Shown here piece by piece: positions 11,392-20,790 of a stretch of 64,000 nucleotides of DNA. The translations under genes and the position numbers were made by a program. Positions within the stretch are counted from its first letter, which is position 1; every line of letters begins with the position of its first letter. Origin of the DNA: Lithodes maja (lineage: Eukaryota > Arthropoda > Malacostraca > Decapoda > Lithodidae); assembly GCA_037953745.1 (NCBI GenBank), contig JBAKBP010000712.1, positions 62,001-126,000 on the forward strand. Reading direction: 5' to 3'. The notes under the pieces were generated by a model. The model ran no database searches. It was given only the letters and a program-made list of their open reading frames with translations, and had not been told where the DNA came from.

Positions 11392-11427
<36 letters not shown>
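11038..11427 (+). mobile_element. Poly(A)-tailed retroposon, copy 1
   Basis: Starts GCACTGTATGAATATTCCC and runs about 355 bp to a pure A33 tail (11395-11427). A near-identical copy in reverse orientation lies at 14538-14927, beginning with a T run. No reverse transcriptase is encoded and I do not recognise an RNA-polymerase-III head. It could be a SINE-like element or the 3' end of a LINE. The open frames across it on both strands are by-products, including the poly-Phe and poly-Lys runs. Confidence 0.8.
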
Positions 11428-11429
<2 letters not shown>

Positions 11430-11801
11430 CTGCCCAGTCTCTGCCGACTTACGCACATTTACTTTACTTCTAGAAGGGAGACGTTTAAGTGGGGGATACT
11501 GAGCAATCAATCTTTCCCACAGAACTACGTTATCGCACTGAAGAGCTTTATGAGCCACTGAAGTAGCATAAGTAGATAGGAGTTGTTTGACCTCGCACAA
11601 TGCAACCGCCGCGGCCAAATTATCTTGCTGTAAGACTTTGATACTTAACTGACTACAAAAAGTACAATTCTTAGTCACCCACAGACCTCTTGACCGGTCC
11701 AAGCATTTGACGCATCTGATGCATAGAGTATGCGCAAAAATAGGAATCCCTGAACAGGAGGGTGTTAAGCACAGAGCAAAAACAGGGTCTAGTGGCGCCA
11801 T

Positions 11802-13221
11802 GACAGAGACTGGGAAGAGCTAACCCACCCCCGGGCACCTTCTGGTCCTCTGTTGACCCGCCGGAACTCCGCCCTGGAAAAAGAAAATTTCCAGGAATTA
11901 ATGCTCATAAGGTTACCCCAAAATGTTCTAACACAAGTGTTAATGAACCGCCGGGCAACAAGACGTAATACACCACTAATACCTCTTGTTACCCTGTAGG
12001 TTCCTATGTAAAGATTTTAGAATATCTTTACTTGTCCAAAAGATTTAAGCATATCCTCTGACATGATATAAAGACGAGCATATCTTTATAAATGACGCAG
12101 TCTTCCCAGTGGTTTTTTGTCCACCGGAAACCCATATTAAGACGCCGGCCTCCTTATTATATCGCAGTTAAAAAGGGGTAAGCCTATCTTCAACTTTTTT
12201 AGATCTGACTTCTCTCGAAGCCGTCATAGATCGCCGTATTTTGAAGGCCTCAATACCCAATTGTATCCCTCAATTGCCTGGCTAACTACTGTATACTGAA
12301 TTGCAAATCCGTTAATCCCACCTCCCCAAGGTTCAACCGCCGGGTGTGAAAGTAATTTAAATGTTAACCCCAATTGTTCCTATCCCCACTTCTTTGCAAA
12401 AGATCGCCGGGGTGGAAAGACCAAACAAACAAAACAGCCTAGTTTTTCAATGGCTTTGCAAAAACCGGGAAAAACTATACTCAACCGGTGTCCGCATGAA
12501 CACCTAGTTAAACGGGTATAGCCATCCCGCCGGGAAACACACAGTAAGCCTGAACACAGGCTCCACCACAGAGACGCAGTCCTGGAGAGCCCTCAGGCCA
12601 CCACTCGCCGGGGGAAACTAGCCTATTTTAACCACGCGTGATTTAAAACTCGGCAACCAGCCGGATTTTCTCGGTGCAATCGAAAAAACCCGCCGGAAAA
12701 GGCAACCAGCCGGATTTTCTCGGAGCAATCGAGAAAACCCGCCGGAAAAGGCAACCCACACTAACCAGACGCAATCTGATAAACACAAATAGGCCCTGGA
12801 TTAAGCCAAAACACAACTAATCCAGGACACACATGACACGGTATTACATATTTAAACCATAAATCAATAACACTTGTACATGTAAAAAGCTACGAGTGGC
12901 TGGCTAGGCCTAAGCAGACGGAAATAACACTTAATCACATCGTAATATAAACAAAAAGCATTGTAACATATCACAACAGGAACATCCGCCAACACCATAT
13001 CGTAGAAAAAATCCCGGGAGAGGGAAGCACTGACTCGGGACCTAGAAAAAATTTCACTAAGTGAAGAAAAAGACGCTAGGAACGTCAGTAAACAAACAAT
13101 AAGGCAACTTCATCAGAAAGATAAGAAGAAGCCTGAAAACCCGTAGTTAAAGCCAACTAAATAACTAGGCTAGCTAGCCGCGAAAAATGTAACACACGTC
13201 CACCACGGGACCACGAGGGTA
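11802..13221 (-). other. DIRS copy B leader (5' untranslated region) with repeated hairpins
   Basis: The DIRS sequence between left ITR and gag is about 2.4 kb here, interrupted by the Tigger MITE; no ORF. The sequence CGCCGG recurs about every 60-100 bp (for example near 11861, 11950, 12143, 12339, 12404, 12527, 12608). A block of about 49 bp containing a hairpin (minus strand: GGCGGGTTTTCTCG ... CGAGAAAATCC) is duplicated in tandem at about 12650-12748. The same leader occurs in copies C (15238-20790) and E (60004-60558). Confidence 0.7.
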
Positions 13222-13991
13222 CAGTCAGGCCCCCCAATACGCGAGAATAGGGGTGACAGGAGGCATCGCGTATTGGGAATCCGCGTATTATGGACCTAAC
13301 TTTAAATAGGAATAATTAGATATGGGTGACATCTCTCAATTATGGCCTATTTTCAAAAATTTTGGCCTTATTTTCGACATTTTTGGCTCTACAGTACAGT
13401 CTATATCTTATATATAATAAGAACAATGAATAAAAATATGAAACCTTACCTTAAAATTAGTAGTAGATAGGCTAGGACTAGGACTAGGACCGTAGGACTT
13501 CACGATTTTCTCCAACTTCTCCCTCCCTGACCAAATCGTACGAACAGTTTACTCTGACAAGCCTATTGCACAGTTTCCTTCTCCTTTTTTCTTGCGATCC
13601 AACACTTCCACCTTCATTTTGTGTGTTATCTTCTTATATTGGCGTGGCATGGCGAAAAAAGTGGCAGGCACTACAAACGTTTGGTCACTCCGCACGGCTA
13701 TGAGCGCTTGAGCGGGACTGTGGGAGGGAGGGAGGGAGGGTAAGCGGGAGGGAAGGCAGGCGTATGCCCGTCTTCTTCTTTTTTCAGAGCTACTCCTGGG
13801 CCTCGCGAAACGTAGACGTGCTCGCGTATCAAGCGGGAATAGCGGATTTGGCCCCTTCTTAGCTCTCGATTCGTGTATTGTGGTACCACCTCGCGTAATT
13901 AATGTTTAATTAATTAATGTTATTTTCGAGGGGTCACTCGTGTATTAGGGTTTTCGCGAATTGTGGAATCGCGTATTGGGGGGGCTGACTG
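13222..13991. mobile_element. Tigger/pogo-derived MITE, copy 1 (770 bp)
   Basis: Terminal inverted repeats CAGTCAGSCCCCCCAATACGCG with TA on both sides (13220-13221 and 13992-13993) mark a Tc1/mariner-superfamily element. It is inserted in the leader of DIRS copy B. A near-identical copy in the opposite orientation lies at 60747-61513. It is a deletion derivative that keeps only the first part of a transposase gene. Confidence 0.92.
13480..13650 (-). pseudogene. Tigger/pogo-like transposase N-terminal remnant (CENP-B-type HTH)
   Basis: Minus-strand reading from ATG at 13650 gives MPRQYKKITHKMKVEVLDSK then KGEGNCAIGLSE, a stop, and TVRTIWSGREKLEKIVKS. This is the layout of the CENP-B N-terminal helix-turn-helix that Tigger/pogo transposases use to bind their ends: a basic start, a helix with VEVLD, then the recognition helix ending in STVRTI. 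The stop replaces the residue before TVRTI. The rest of the transposase is absent. Confidence 0.7.
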
Positions 13992-14195
13992 TACACCCGA
14001 AATAGGTGTCCCAAACACACGACCCAAATACACTGAACTGCGGGAAACCCGTCCCTGACACTCCTGCTACGCATATCCTAACCTTACTCGATATATCCCA
14101 GAGTAAACAAATGAGAAAAAACTCACTAGGGACGCAGCAAATGCGGAACCAGCGGAGCGTGGGGAGACACGTCAGGGCAGGTTGAGCGCAGAGCA

Positions 14196-14516
14196 GAGAA
14201 GGAAGTATGACGCCTGAAGTCAGCGTCTGGTCAAATATCCACACAAGTACATCCCCGAGTATATGGAAAGCTTATGAATGGTTATTCTTATTTTCTTTTT
14301 ATTTATTATTTGTTACAAAGTTTTTTCGTAGTGAGAACCCAATTTCATAATGACAGAACCATGAGTGAGGTTGTGTGCGCTCATGATGAAGGCTCCTCAA
14401 AAAAAAAAAAAAATTATGCTCTGCGCGGTAGATTCAAACTACGGAAAATGAGCGTTTGAAGAGCAGGCCGTATGTAATAGGCATAATCGTCAATGATGGA
14501 GGGGCCACTAATAAAT
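14196..14516. repeat. Left inverted terminal repeat of DIRS copy B
   Basis: From ATGACGCCTGAAGTCAGCGT out to GGGGCCACTAATAAA, matching in reverse the left repeat of copy C (14928-15237). Beyond the terminus a short piece (TACTGAACATGC, then ATTATAGGT) leads into the T run of a retroposon. ATTATAGGT resembles the inner edge of a DIRS right end, hinting at an end-to-end junction. Confidence 0.75.
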
Positions 14517-14535
14517 ACTGAACATGCATTATAGG

Positions 14536-14537
<2 letters not shown>

Positions 14538-14578
<41 letters not shown>

Positions 14579-14927
14579 TTCCAACTTACTTCCTCTCGGG
14601 CATAGGCTGAGAGCCTTAACATTCACCGCTTTACAATGAACAGTGAAGCCTGTGAGGTCTTGTTCCAGTCTAGGGAGTGAGACATGTGAAGCACATAGAG
14701 TACAACGAGCACCCTGCCATCTTGCCTTCACATGAGGCACGGTGCTCACTCATGGCCCGAAACGACCCCATCTCTGAAGCCACCTCGTTCCCGTGCTTCA
14801 CTGTCTCATCCCCTACACTCGGACTCTCACACTTACACACACACAACACCACCTGTTGAGCAGATAACTCACCAGGCATTGCACCCCTATAGCATATTTT
14901 GAATATGGGAATATTCATACAGTGCTA
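14538..14927 (-). mobile_element. Poly(A)-tailed retroposon, copy 2
   Basis: Reverse-orientation copy of the element at 11038-11427: a T run at 14538-14570, then GTCTAGGGAGTGAGACATG-type body, ending at CATACAGTGCTA. It sits exactly between the left ends of DIRS copies B and C, which face each other. Confidence 0.8.
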
Positions 14928-15237
14928 TTTATTAGTGGCCCCTCCATCATTGACGAACATGCCTATTACATAAGGCATCCTCTTCAAACACTAATCCGCC
15001 GTAGTTTGAATCTACCGCGCAGAGCATTTAAAAACTGAGGAGCCTTCATCATGAGCGCACGCGACCTCACTCATGGCTTCAGTCATTATGAATTGGGTTC
15101 TCACTACGAAAAAACTTCGTAAAAAATAAAAACAAAAAGAAAATAAGAATAACTATCTAATAAGCTTTCCATCATATCGTGGATGTACTTGTGTGGATCT
15201 CTGACCAGACGCTGATTCAGGCGTCATTCCTCCTTCT
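14928..15237. repeat. Left inverted terminal repeat, DIRS copy C
   Basis: Pairs in inverted orientation with 27018-27300: TTCGTAGTGAGAACCC in the right repeat matches GGGTTCTCACTACGAA here, and GACGCCTGAATCAGCGTC matches GACGCTGATTCAGGCGTC. Repeat arms are about 280 bp. The outermost 36 bases here are unique to the left side (CCCCTCCATCATTGACG) and are found complemented in the internal complementary region. Confidence 0.88.
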
Positions 15238-16460
15238 CTGCTCTGCGCTCAGCCTGCCCGGACGTGTCTCCCCACGCTCCGCTGGTTCCGCATTTGTTGC
15301 GTCCCTAGTGAGTTTTTTCTCATTTGTTTACTCCGGGATGTATCGAGTAAGGTTAGGATATGCGTAGCAGGAGTGTCCTGGGCTGGTTGCCCGCAGTGCA
15401 GTGTATTTGGAGTCGTGTGTTTGGGGCGTCTATTTCGGACGTACCCTCGTGGTCCTGTTGTGGACATGTGAACTTTTTCACAGTTAGTTAGCTTGTGGTG
15501 CAGGCGGCTTTCATTACGCGTTAATTATTGCTGCCTTTTATCTTTCTGATGAGGTAAGCTTTGCTTCTGACGTTCCCTGCGTTATTTTCTTCACTTAGTG
15601 AAGTTTTTTCTGGGTTCCGAGTCAGTCTTCCCTTTGTCGGAAGTTTTTTCTACAGTGGTGTGTTGGCGATGGTTCCTGTTGTGATATTCCCAGTGTTTTG
15701 TGTTTATTTCAACTTTTCCTATTCCGTCTACTTAGGCCTAGCCAGCCGCTCGTAGTTTTGCCACATGTACAAGTGTTATTGGTTATTATGTATAAATATA
15801 CCCTACTGTGCCATGTGTGTCCGGGTTTTAGTTGTGTATTGGCTAATTCCTCGGACTATGTTTGTTTCCTGGTTTAGTTGTGTATTGGCTAATTCCAGGG
15901 AACGGATTATTATTGTATTCTTAGGTTTGTCGTGCGTGGCTTCCTTCGTGTACAGTGTACGTTCAGATGGTGTCTGATCGGGGTGGGTGCCCTTCCGGCG
16001 GGTTTTTTCTCGGTTTCACCATGAGAAAACCCGGCCGAGAGCCGTGTTAGGCCACACGTGGTTTTTAACACAGGTTGTGTCCCCGGCGATGAGGTGTCTG
16101 TGGCTCTCCAGGACTGCGTCTCTGTTGGTACCTGGTTTCAGGCCCATTTTGTTTCCCGGCGGACTGGCTGTTCCCATCTCTAAAACTTTGTTCTTGCGAA
16201 CATACGTTATGAAGTTTTTCTACCAGGTTTTACAAAAACCACATGAAAAACCTAGCTGTTGTTAAGGGCTTTCCTACCCGGCGATCTTTTACAAAGATGC
16301 GGGGACAGGAACTTATGGGGTTAACGTTTGACATCTCACCCGGCGGGTGTACCTTGGAAGGGTGGGATAATCTATTAAGTCATTCAGTGAATTAACCATT
16401 CCATTCTTAAGCAATACTGTTTGTATCGCCGCCTTTATTTTTTACGGCAATTGAAGGTTC
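15238..16460 (+). other. DIRS copy C leader with conserved stem-loops
   Basis: Untranslated region before gag; it resumes after the hAT element at 20246-20790. No ORF of note. Stem-loops with a CCGGCG start recur: 16000-16040 (GGGTTTTTTCTC ... GAGAAAACCC), 16276-16305 (CCCGGCGATCTTTTACAAAG ... GCGGGG) and, after the hAT element, 20353-20378 (CGCCG ... CGGCG). The same stems occur in copy E and, with compensating changes, in copy B. Candidate RNA-level packaging or translation element; function is inference. Confidence 0.55.
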
Positions 16461-17184
16461 AATTAGAGCAGTGGTTCTTAACCGGGGGTGCTCGCACCCC
16501 CTAGGGGTGCGAGAATGCTTCCTAGGGGGTGCGAGGATACCCTGGGGGAAATTTACAATTTTTCGGGGATAATGGTCGGGTAACAGAAAAAAGTGAAAAA
16601 TTCTGGAAATCAAGAATTCATTGTGTTAATTGGCATTAGGGATAATGCTAATTAAGCCTTATAGCTGTAAAGTAAACCAATTATTATTATAATAATTATT
16701 TAATATATATAATATATAATATTTTTTTTTTATTTATTATTTGTATTTTATGTAGTTATAATTTATTTTTTTAAGTAATAAAGTTAAGTTAAATGAATAA
16801 CAATACACAATAAAAACTTGGGAAGCTAACATGATTTTGACAGGTATGCTTCAGAACACAGTTACTCAGAAAACATTGATCACAACGTGTCTAGTACGTG
16901 TCACTCACTGCATAAGCCTGCTTCTGCTTCACACTGTTAGTTTCTCTTCAGTCATCAGCCGAGGTAGACCTAAGAAGGTATGTATGTGTACTGCCTCGTG
17001 CTGTATATTTAGTAGTAATACGCTTTTCTCATAATTAGAATGCCATGCTATAATAATTAATAAGCTCTCAGTGTTCATAGTTTTTATACATTTTTTTGTA
17101 AAAATCAAACATGTAAAAGTTTACATGCACAATATCACACCACATTATTTCCCCATCAAAATCACATCATATTGTGTATCACAG

Positions 17185-17480
17185 GGGGGAGTTCGTAGGC
17201 ACCAATCGAACATGGCAGTACACCCGGAGAGGCTTGGCATTTGATAAGGAGTTGCTGGAACTCCTGTTTCATTTGCCTGGCCTTTCTTGTTGATGTCCTT
17301 TTTGCCCCACATACAGAGAGTGATACCAGGGGGAGATTGTAGGTACCAACGAACTGTTCACTTACCCATGGGGGGCCTTTCGGCTAGTCACGCCGCTAGT
17401 GACAAGGGAGATGCTGGATCTCCTGTTTCACTTGCTTGGCCCCTTCTTTCAGTTTCTCTTTGTACCTCAACTACATGAGA
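17185..17480. repeat. Diverged direct duplication inside hAT 5' region
   Basis: The block beginning CAGGGGGGAGTTCGTAGGC (17183) recurs diverged as CAGGGGGAGATTGTAGGTAC (17328). Both are followed about 75 bases on by CTCCTGTTTCA(C/T)TTGC. Spacing about 145 bp. Function unknown; it may be another non-coding module carried in the hAT element. Confidence 0.55.
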
Positions 17481-18167
17481 GTATCCAGCCATCTCTCACA
17501 AACAGTTTCTTCTACTATTCGAGGAGGTTTAGTGGCGGGGTGTCGTTGGTGCCGTCGTGCCCGGGATCTGGTCTGGGCTGCCATTTTGTGTCTGTGGCGC
17601 CTGGTTGCGTGGGGGAGGTGGGGGGTTTACTTTTGCGGGACCCTTTCGCTTCTCCTGTGCGGCTGGGCATTCTGGGCGCAGAGTGGCGGCTCCGGCTGGG
17701 TCTTGGGCGCGGGTGGCGCTTGCGGCGCTCTGTTGCTGACCTCCTCATTTATACACATTACAAGCACTATACATACCACAACTTCCACACTTTTTTTGTT
17801 TTTAAATAGATCTGGGGGGAGACACTTAGTTACAGGCAAACTTGCCTTTTGTCTCCCCCTTTCCATATAGAAAAAAAAAAAACTAGTTCTCGAAAACGCT
17901 TTCTCTCTTTATCTTCAACACTAGACATGCACACTATACTTTTCTTTTGTAGGCCTACACCAGTATTTAAATAAAAAACAAAACAAATTAAATTTTATAA
18001 AGTAATATAGTCATAACATACACTTTTATTGTAACTTCAATTTTGCTCTGTTACTCTTTGAAGTTGAGGAGACACTCATTACAGGCAGCTTTGCCTTTTG
18101 TCTCCCTCTTGCACATAAAAAACAAAAAATAACAACAAAATTCTTGTTTTCCAGGTTTATCTTCAGT

Positions 18168-19952
18168 ATGTCCAAAAAACGAAGGTGGAATGATGACTAT
18201 GTTCAGTATGGCTTCACGTGTGTTACTGAGAAGGATGGTACACAACGTCCACAGTGTATCCTATGCAGCACCATGTTCTCCAACGCAAATTTGAAGCCAT
18301 CAAAGCTCGATGAACATTTTAAGAACAGACATGGTGGCAAGGATGCAGGGAATGACATTGCAACATTACGAGTCAAAAGAGCTAGGTTTGATCGTGCCGG
18401 CACTTTGCTGACACACGGATTTTCACCAACAGCGAAACCTTTACTACATGCTTCTTATCAAGTTGCATACCTGGTTGCTAAGTCAAAGAAGCCCCATACA
18501 ATTGCCGAGGAATTGATCAAGCCGTGTGCCCTTGAAATGGCAAAGACTGTTCTCGGTCAGGAAGCTGCGAGGAAACTGCAACAAGTGTCTTTATCAAATG
18601 ATGTAATCCGTAACCGAATCGTCGGCATGAGTGATGATATCCTGGAGCAAGTTGTTGTTGACATCAAGGCCAGTCCAGTAAAGATTAGCCTACAAGTGGA
18701 TGAGTCAACAGATGTGTCAAATTGTTGTCAGCTATTGGTAGTAGTCCGGTACGTGAAGAACAATAAAGTGGAAGAAAGTTTTCTCTTCTGTCACTCACTG
18801 AAGACAACATCGAAAGCCATAGATGTGTTCAGTATGATAAAAGAATTCTTCACAAGATACCAACTTCACCTTGACAGGATTGGTTCGATATGTACTGATG
18901 GTGCACCAGCCATGCTGGGCAATCGTTCAGGGTTTGCTGCATTGATGAGAAAAGAAATTCCTGACCTGAAGATTACCCACTGCTTTCTTCATCGGCAGGC
19001 TCTTGCAGCAAAAACATTGCCCCCAGACCTGAAAAAGACTTTGGAGATTTGTGTGAAGATTGTGAATATGATTCGTGGTCGTGCTCTGAATCATCGACTG
19101 TTTCAGTCATTTTGTGAGGAAGTGGGTCAGGAACACACTGTGCTGTTGTACCATACCGAAGTGAGGTGGCTGTCACGTGGGCGTGTGCTATCTCGTATGT
19201 TTGAATTGTGAGAAGAAATTCAGCAGTTTCTCCACGGACTGGGACAAGAACTGGCTGGATATTTTGATGATCCTGAATTTGTTCAAATGCTTGCCTATTT
19301 GGCTGATGTGTTCACAGCACTCAATGAGCTCAATCGCTCACTGCAAGGAAGAGGGATGAACATTTTGATTGCAAGTGAGAAGTTGGCTACATTCAAAGAC
19401 AAAATTGTTTTGTGGATTAGGCGTGTAAAGAAAGGGAACTTGGCAAATTTTCCTTCCCTTGAAGAGACAGTCACAGAGGATGCTTCCCTACATCCAGATT
19501 TTGTTTCAAAAGTTGTTGAACATCTGCAGATACTGTGCACCTCATTTGATGACTACTTCTCGTGTGGAGAGCTACAACCCTGTGACGACTGGATCCGGCA
19601 CCCTTTTAAGCAGAATATGGAAGATGTTGATGATGATAGCAACATCAAGGAAGATCTCATCGAACTGAGAAACAATCGTGGAATCCAAATGGAGTTTGCC
19701 GATGGTCACTTGGAGCACTTCTGGGCTTCTCAGTTGGAAACATATCCTGCACTGGCAAAGAAGGCTCTCACTGTGCTCGTGCCTTTCGCGACTACTTACC
19801 TCTGCGAGACTGGATTTTCCTGTCTGCTTCACATCAAAACCAAGAGCAGAAATCGGCTGGATCCTCAACACGACATGCGAGTGGCACTCAGCACCAAGAC
19901 ACCAAGATTTGATGCCATCATAAATGGAAAGCAACAGCAACAAAGTCACTGA
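18168..19952 (+). pseudogene. hAT transposase, BED finger type, single nonsense codon
   Basis: About 595 codons in one frame, interrupted only by a TGA at 19209-19211. A BED zinc finger is near residues 10-50 (RPQCILC ... KLDEHFKNRH). The RNase-H-like catalytic core follows (LQVDESTDVSNCCQLLVVVR, ICTDGAPAMLGNRSGF) and the C-terminal hAT dimerisation region (LTVLVPFATTYLCETGFSCL). It resembles the SCAND3/ZBED/FAM200-like Buster/Charlie group. The stop sits where relatives carry a charged residue followed by EEIQQFL, and CGA to TGA is a simple transition. An earlier in-frame ATG is at 18144; 18168 (MSKKRRW) fits the family better, and a CCAG at 18151-18154 could be a splice acceptor. It would excise and insert the element by cut and paste. 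Confidence 0.93.
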
Positions 19953-20790
19953 GTTTGGCACTCAGCCATAATAATTCACAACACACCATGCATAGTACAA
20001 GCACAATGTTTTTTTGTTTTTTTTGCTAGTATGAAAGTAATCTTGATTTTTGTAATCCTGCAATGCATTATTTTGTTGTCAGTTATGTAAATAAAGAATT
20101 AAATACATGATGGTTTTGTTACTTACACATTATGATTATGATATCAATATTGCTTTTCATCAATTCTGGAAGGGGGTGCGAGAACTGGTTGGTGAATTGA
20201 ATGGGGTGCGAACAAGGAAAAAGGTTAAGAACCACTGAATTAGAGTTAAAAATAGTTTTTTCACACCCAGCGGGTGCTCCTACTTGGAGGAAATCAGGAA
20301 TTTTCAAATTCATTTTCGATTTAACTACTTAATTCAGTGATACATTTAGGTATCGCCGCCTTCATTTTTACGGCGATCTTTTTGTGACAATTCGTTAGAA
20401 ATCAGATCTCGTGTCAGCCTGCCCTGTGTTATTATACAAAAAATATTTCAAGGGCCGGCGTCTTTATGGGGGGTTGTTTTTGTTCCATTATTGAATCTTG
20501 AGACAGTCACCACCAGAAAGACTATAATCGCCATGCTGGACCGATTTTTGTCAGAGGGTATTCTTCACTTTCTTCAAAAGATTTGTTTAGATATTCTGAA
20601 ACCCCGCCGCATAGCGAGCTGTGTTCGTTGTTTCATCAGATCTCGTTATCCGGTGGGCTATTAACACTTGTGTGCGAACATGTTGGATTAACCTTATGAG
20701 CATTAATTCCTGGAAATTTTCTTTTTTTCCAGAGCTGGGCTCCGGCGGACCAATACAGACCCGGCGGTAGTTCCCACACCAGTCTCTGTC

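Larger units (their letters stand above)
8540..11801 (-). pseudogene. DIRS gag-like ORF1 (copy B), interrupted
   Basis: N-terminal segment 11801-11428 begins MAPLDPVFALCLTPSCSG and has a cysteine-rich cluster (CIRCVKCLD, NCTFC). It is interrupted by a SINE and poly(A) retroposon at 10858-11427. Downstream, 10857-10332 is Arg/Ser-rich (SKSKSRSRSRSSLRQQ), then 10272-9019 and a further frame to about 8540 encode the same central and C-terminal protein as copy C (MPLLYGPDESWV, SWFSMPVFSAGGVPSALF). At least two further frameshifts lie near 10300 and 9120. A CAC-repeat expansion near 8555-8572 gives a His run. Assigned as gag-like by position and length; no capsid motif is provable by eye. Confidence 0.8.
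4635..14516 (-). mobile_element. DIRS-like retrotransposon copy B, minus strand, right end missing
   Basis: Reads from its left inverted terminal repeat (14196-14516) through leader, gag-like ORF, RT/RNase H and tyrosine recombinase towards 5270, then a 3' untranslated region to about 4635. It stops just before the internal complementary region, where copy A's right end is fused to it. Insertions: a LINE Z fragment (6570-6965), a tRNA-type SINE plus poly(A) retroposon (10858-11427) and a Tigger-derived MITE (13222-13991). All ORFs carry frameshifts, so the copy is dead. It is clearly the same family as copy C. Confidence 0.9.
16469..20237 (+). mobile_element. hAT DNA transposon (3769 bp) inserted in the DIRS leader
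   Basis: Terminal inverted repeats CAGTGGTTCTTAACC/GGTTAAGAACCACTG, bounded by a perfect 8-bp target duplication AATTAGAG (16461-16468 and 20238-20245), the hallmark of hAT elements. Subterminal copies of GGGTGCGAG/CTCGCACCCC occur at both ends, as expected for transposase binding sites. One transposase gene occupies 18168-19952. The 5' part (16500-18140) is non-coding, with a diverged direct duplication at 17185-17480 and a GC-rich stretch at 17520-17750 with no recognisable product. Confidence 0.96.

Noticed and set aside
11092..11801. Open frames with poly-Lys or poly-Phe runs
   Set aside because: Created by the A33 tail of a retroposon inserted in DIRS gag. Only the non-run part from 11428 to 11801 is real gag.
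13698..13889. 63-codon ORF in the Tigger MITE (also 60849-61052)
   Set aside because: Lies on the strand opposite the transposase remnant and repeats only because the MITE does.
17399..17870. Overlapping 136- and 144-codon frames in the hAT 5' region
   Set aside because: Several frames on both strands are open over the same GC-rich stretch, none resembles a protein, and no matching repeat supports one.
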